Below, in pieces: positions 5,163 to 6,083 of a stretch of 6,083 nt of DNA; within the stretch, counting starts at the first letter, position 1; every line of letters begins with the position of its first letter. The notes under the pieces were generated by a model. It saw only the letters and a program-made list of their open reading frames with translations. It was not told the origin of the DNA and made no database searches. Both the position numbers and the translations under genes were made by a program. Origin of the DNA: an uncultured Actinoplanes sp. (GTDB lineage Bacteria; Actinomycetota; Actinomycetes; Mycobacteriales; Micromonosporaceae); NCBI RefSeq assembly GCF_934643405.1, contig NZ_CAKUCL010000343.1:1-6083 (forward strand). The letters are read 5' to 3'.

Positions 5163-6083
5163 CTATTCGGCGAATGGCTCGATCATCACAGAGGCGGCCC
5201 GCAGCCACGCCTGACGCGTCTCCGCCTGAAGATCCTGATACTCGATCGAGGACCCCACCTCGAGCGCCGGATCGTAGGGCACGACGGCCACCGCGCGGGT
5301 CCGCGTCTTGAAGTGCTTGACGAAGTCGTCGAGCAGCGGCAGCGGCCCCGGCGACGGGCAGGAGATCAGCGTCACCGCGTTCGCGACCAGGTCACCCATG
5401 CCGCTGTCGTCGAGCACGTCGAGCATCCAGTCGGCGGTGAACGCGGCGTCCTCGCGCGGCACCGTGGTGATCACCAGCTGGTCGGCCTGCCGCATCACGG
5501 TCTGCCAGTTGACGCTTTCCACGTTGTTGCCGGTGTCGACGCAGATGACATCGTGCGTACGGCGTAACAGGTCCATCACCCGGCGCACGGTGCTCTGGTC
5601 GAGCCGCTGGGCGAACCGCGGGTTCTCCTCGCCGGCCAGCACGTCGTACGAGCCGTCGGAGGCGTGCCGCAGATAGCCGTCCAGCTCCTGCAGCAGCGCG
5701 TCGCCGTGCAGATTCTCGATCTGCATCAGATCGGCCAGAAGGTGCTTGATGGTACGGGCGTGGCGCGCGCTGCCGGCCCGGAGCCCGAGGGTGCCGCGCA
5801 GCTCGTTGTCGTCCCAGGCGAGCACGCCCCGCCCCCGCACGCTGCCGATGGTGGCGGCGGCGAGCACGGTCGCGGTGGTCTTGTGCACGCCGCCCTTCGG
5901 GTTGGCGAAGGCCAGCACGCGCGGCTTGCCGAGCTTGCGGCGCATCACCGCGACGGCGCGCTCACGCTCGTCGTCCGGGCGGGTCTGCCGCCACTCGATG
6001 CGGGCGGCGGCCGGCGAGGTCGGCGGGGGTGCCGCGGGCCGGGCCGGCGGAGCGGGCTGGACCGGCGGCGGCAGGACCGGGGC
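5163..6083 (-). CDS. ParA/MinD-like P-loop ATPase with Pro/Ala-rich N-terminus (5' end missing)
   Basis: The open frame runs 306 codons from the right edge to a TAG at 5163-5165, so the true start is outside the window. Window residues 1-27 are Pro/Ala-rich, followed by a charged linker (RIEWRQTRPDDERER, 28-42). The ATPase domain has a deviant Walker A, NPKGGVHKTT (61-70), with His where ParA/MinD proteins usually have Gly (KGGxGKT), and keeps both lysines. WDDNELRGTLG follows the first helix, and VDTGNN (182-187) corresponds to the switch II/Walker B region. GTG 5948 and ATG 5945 are in-frame starts, but they lack a good ribosome binding site and the sequence upstream continues in coding style, so I reject them. 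From memory, similar PKGGxHKT ATPases with Pro-rich tails occur in actinobacteria, some linked to type VII secretion (EspI-like); no secretion gene is visible here. The gene ends 79 bases before dnaE in the same direction, so co-transcription is possible. Partition, polarity or secretion roles cannot be separated. Confidence 0.88.
   Translation of the reverse strand, partial: APVLPPPVQPAPPARPAAPPPTSPAAARIEWRQTRPDDERERAVAVMRRKLGKPRVLAFANPKGGVHKTTATVLAAATIGSVRGRGVLAWDDNELRGTLGLRAGSARHARTIKHLLADLMQIENLHGDALLQELDGYLRHASDGSYDVLAGEENPRFAQRLDQSTVRRVMDLLRRTHDVICVDTGNNVESVNWQTVMRQADQLVITTVPREDAAFTADWMLDVLDDSGMGDLVANAVTLISCPSPGPLPLLDDFVKHFKTRTRAVAVVPYDPALEVGSSIEYQDLQAETRQAWLRAASVMIEPFAE

Noticed and set aside
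1211..5311. Plus-strand open frame of 1366 codons
   Set aside because: It lies antisense over dnaE, whose product is unmistakable. Its protein is a Val/Arg/Asp/His-rich mirror typical of the strand opposite high-GC genes, with no recognisable domain.
5163..5948. ATPase gene starting at GTG 5948 or ATG 5945
   Set aside because: No ribosome binding site precedes them, and the in-frame sequence upstream, with its charged linker and Pro/Ala-rich segment, is open to the window edge and looks coding.

Overview
This window is high-GC actinobacterial DNA. A long DNA polymerase III alpha gene with almost only G/C in third codon positions, a ParA/MinD-like ATPase with a Pro/Ala-rich N-terminus, and weak intergenic AT signals all point to an actinomycete. 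A Micromonosporaceae/Actinoplanes-type organism is my best guess from the protein style, but it cannot be proven here.

Layout, read right to left because every supported gene lies on the minus strand: (1) 6083-5163, the main part of a ParA/MinD-like P-loop ATPase whose true start lies beyond the right edge. (2) 5162-5084, a 79-base gap with a weak inverted repeat, a possible -10 element and a clear ribosome binding site. (3) 5083-1550, a complete replicative DNA polymerase III alpha subunit (dnaE1 type) with the polymerase aspartates, all nine expected PHP metal ligands, and an internal clamp-binding motif. (4) 1549-265, about 1.3 kb without a convincing gene, dominated by two unrelated GC-rich tandem arrays. 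Array 1 (481 to about 1040) has 13-14 hairpin-forming units of 39-43 bases. Array 2 (about 1206 to 1450) has units of about 41 bases that carry G-quadruplex motifs on the dnaE-sense strand. Between them is a short AT-richer island with two overlapping palindromes. (5) 264-1, the start of a further minus-strand reading frame that runs off the left edge and contains a collagen-like Gly-X-Y stretch.

The polymerase and the ATPase are standard families. Their adjacency gives no clear functional link beyond possible co-transcription. I found no convincing defence, secretion or mobile system. The unexplained part is the repeat-rich interval 3' of dnaE: two different arrays with nearly the same period, strong predicted secondary structure and evidence of recent internal duplication. 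Long plus-strand open frames across the window, including one of more than 1,300 codons antisense to dnaE, are treated as GC-bias artefacts.
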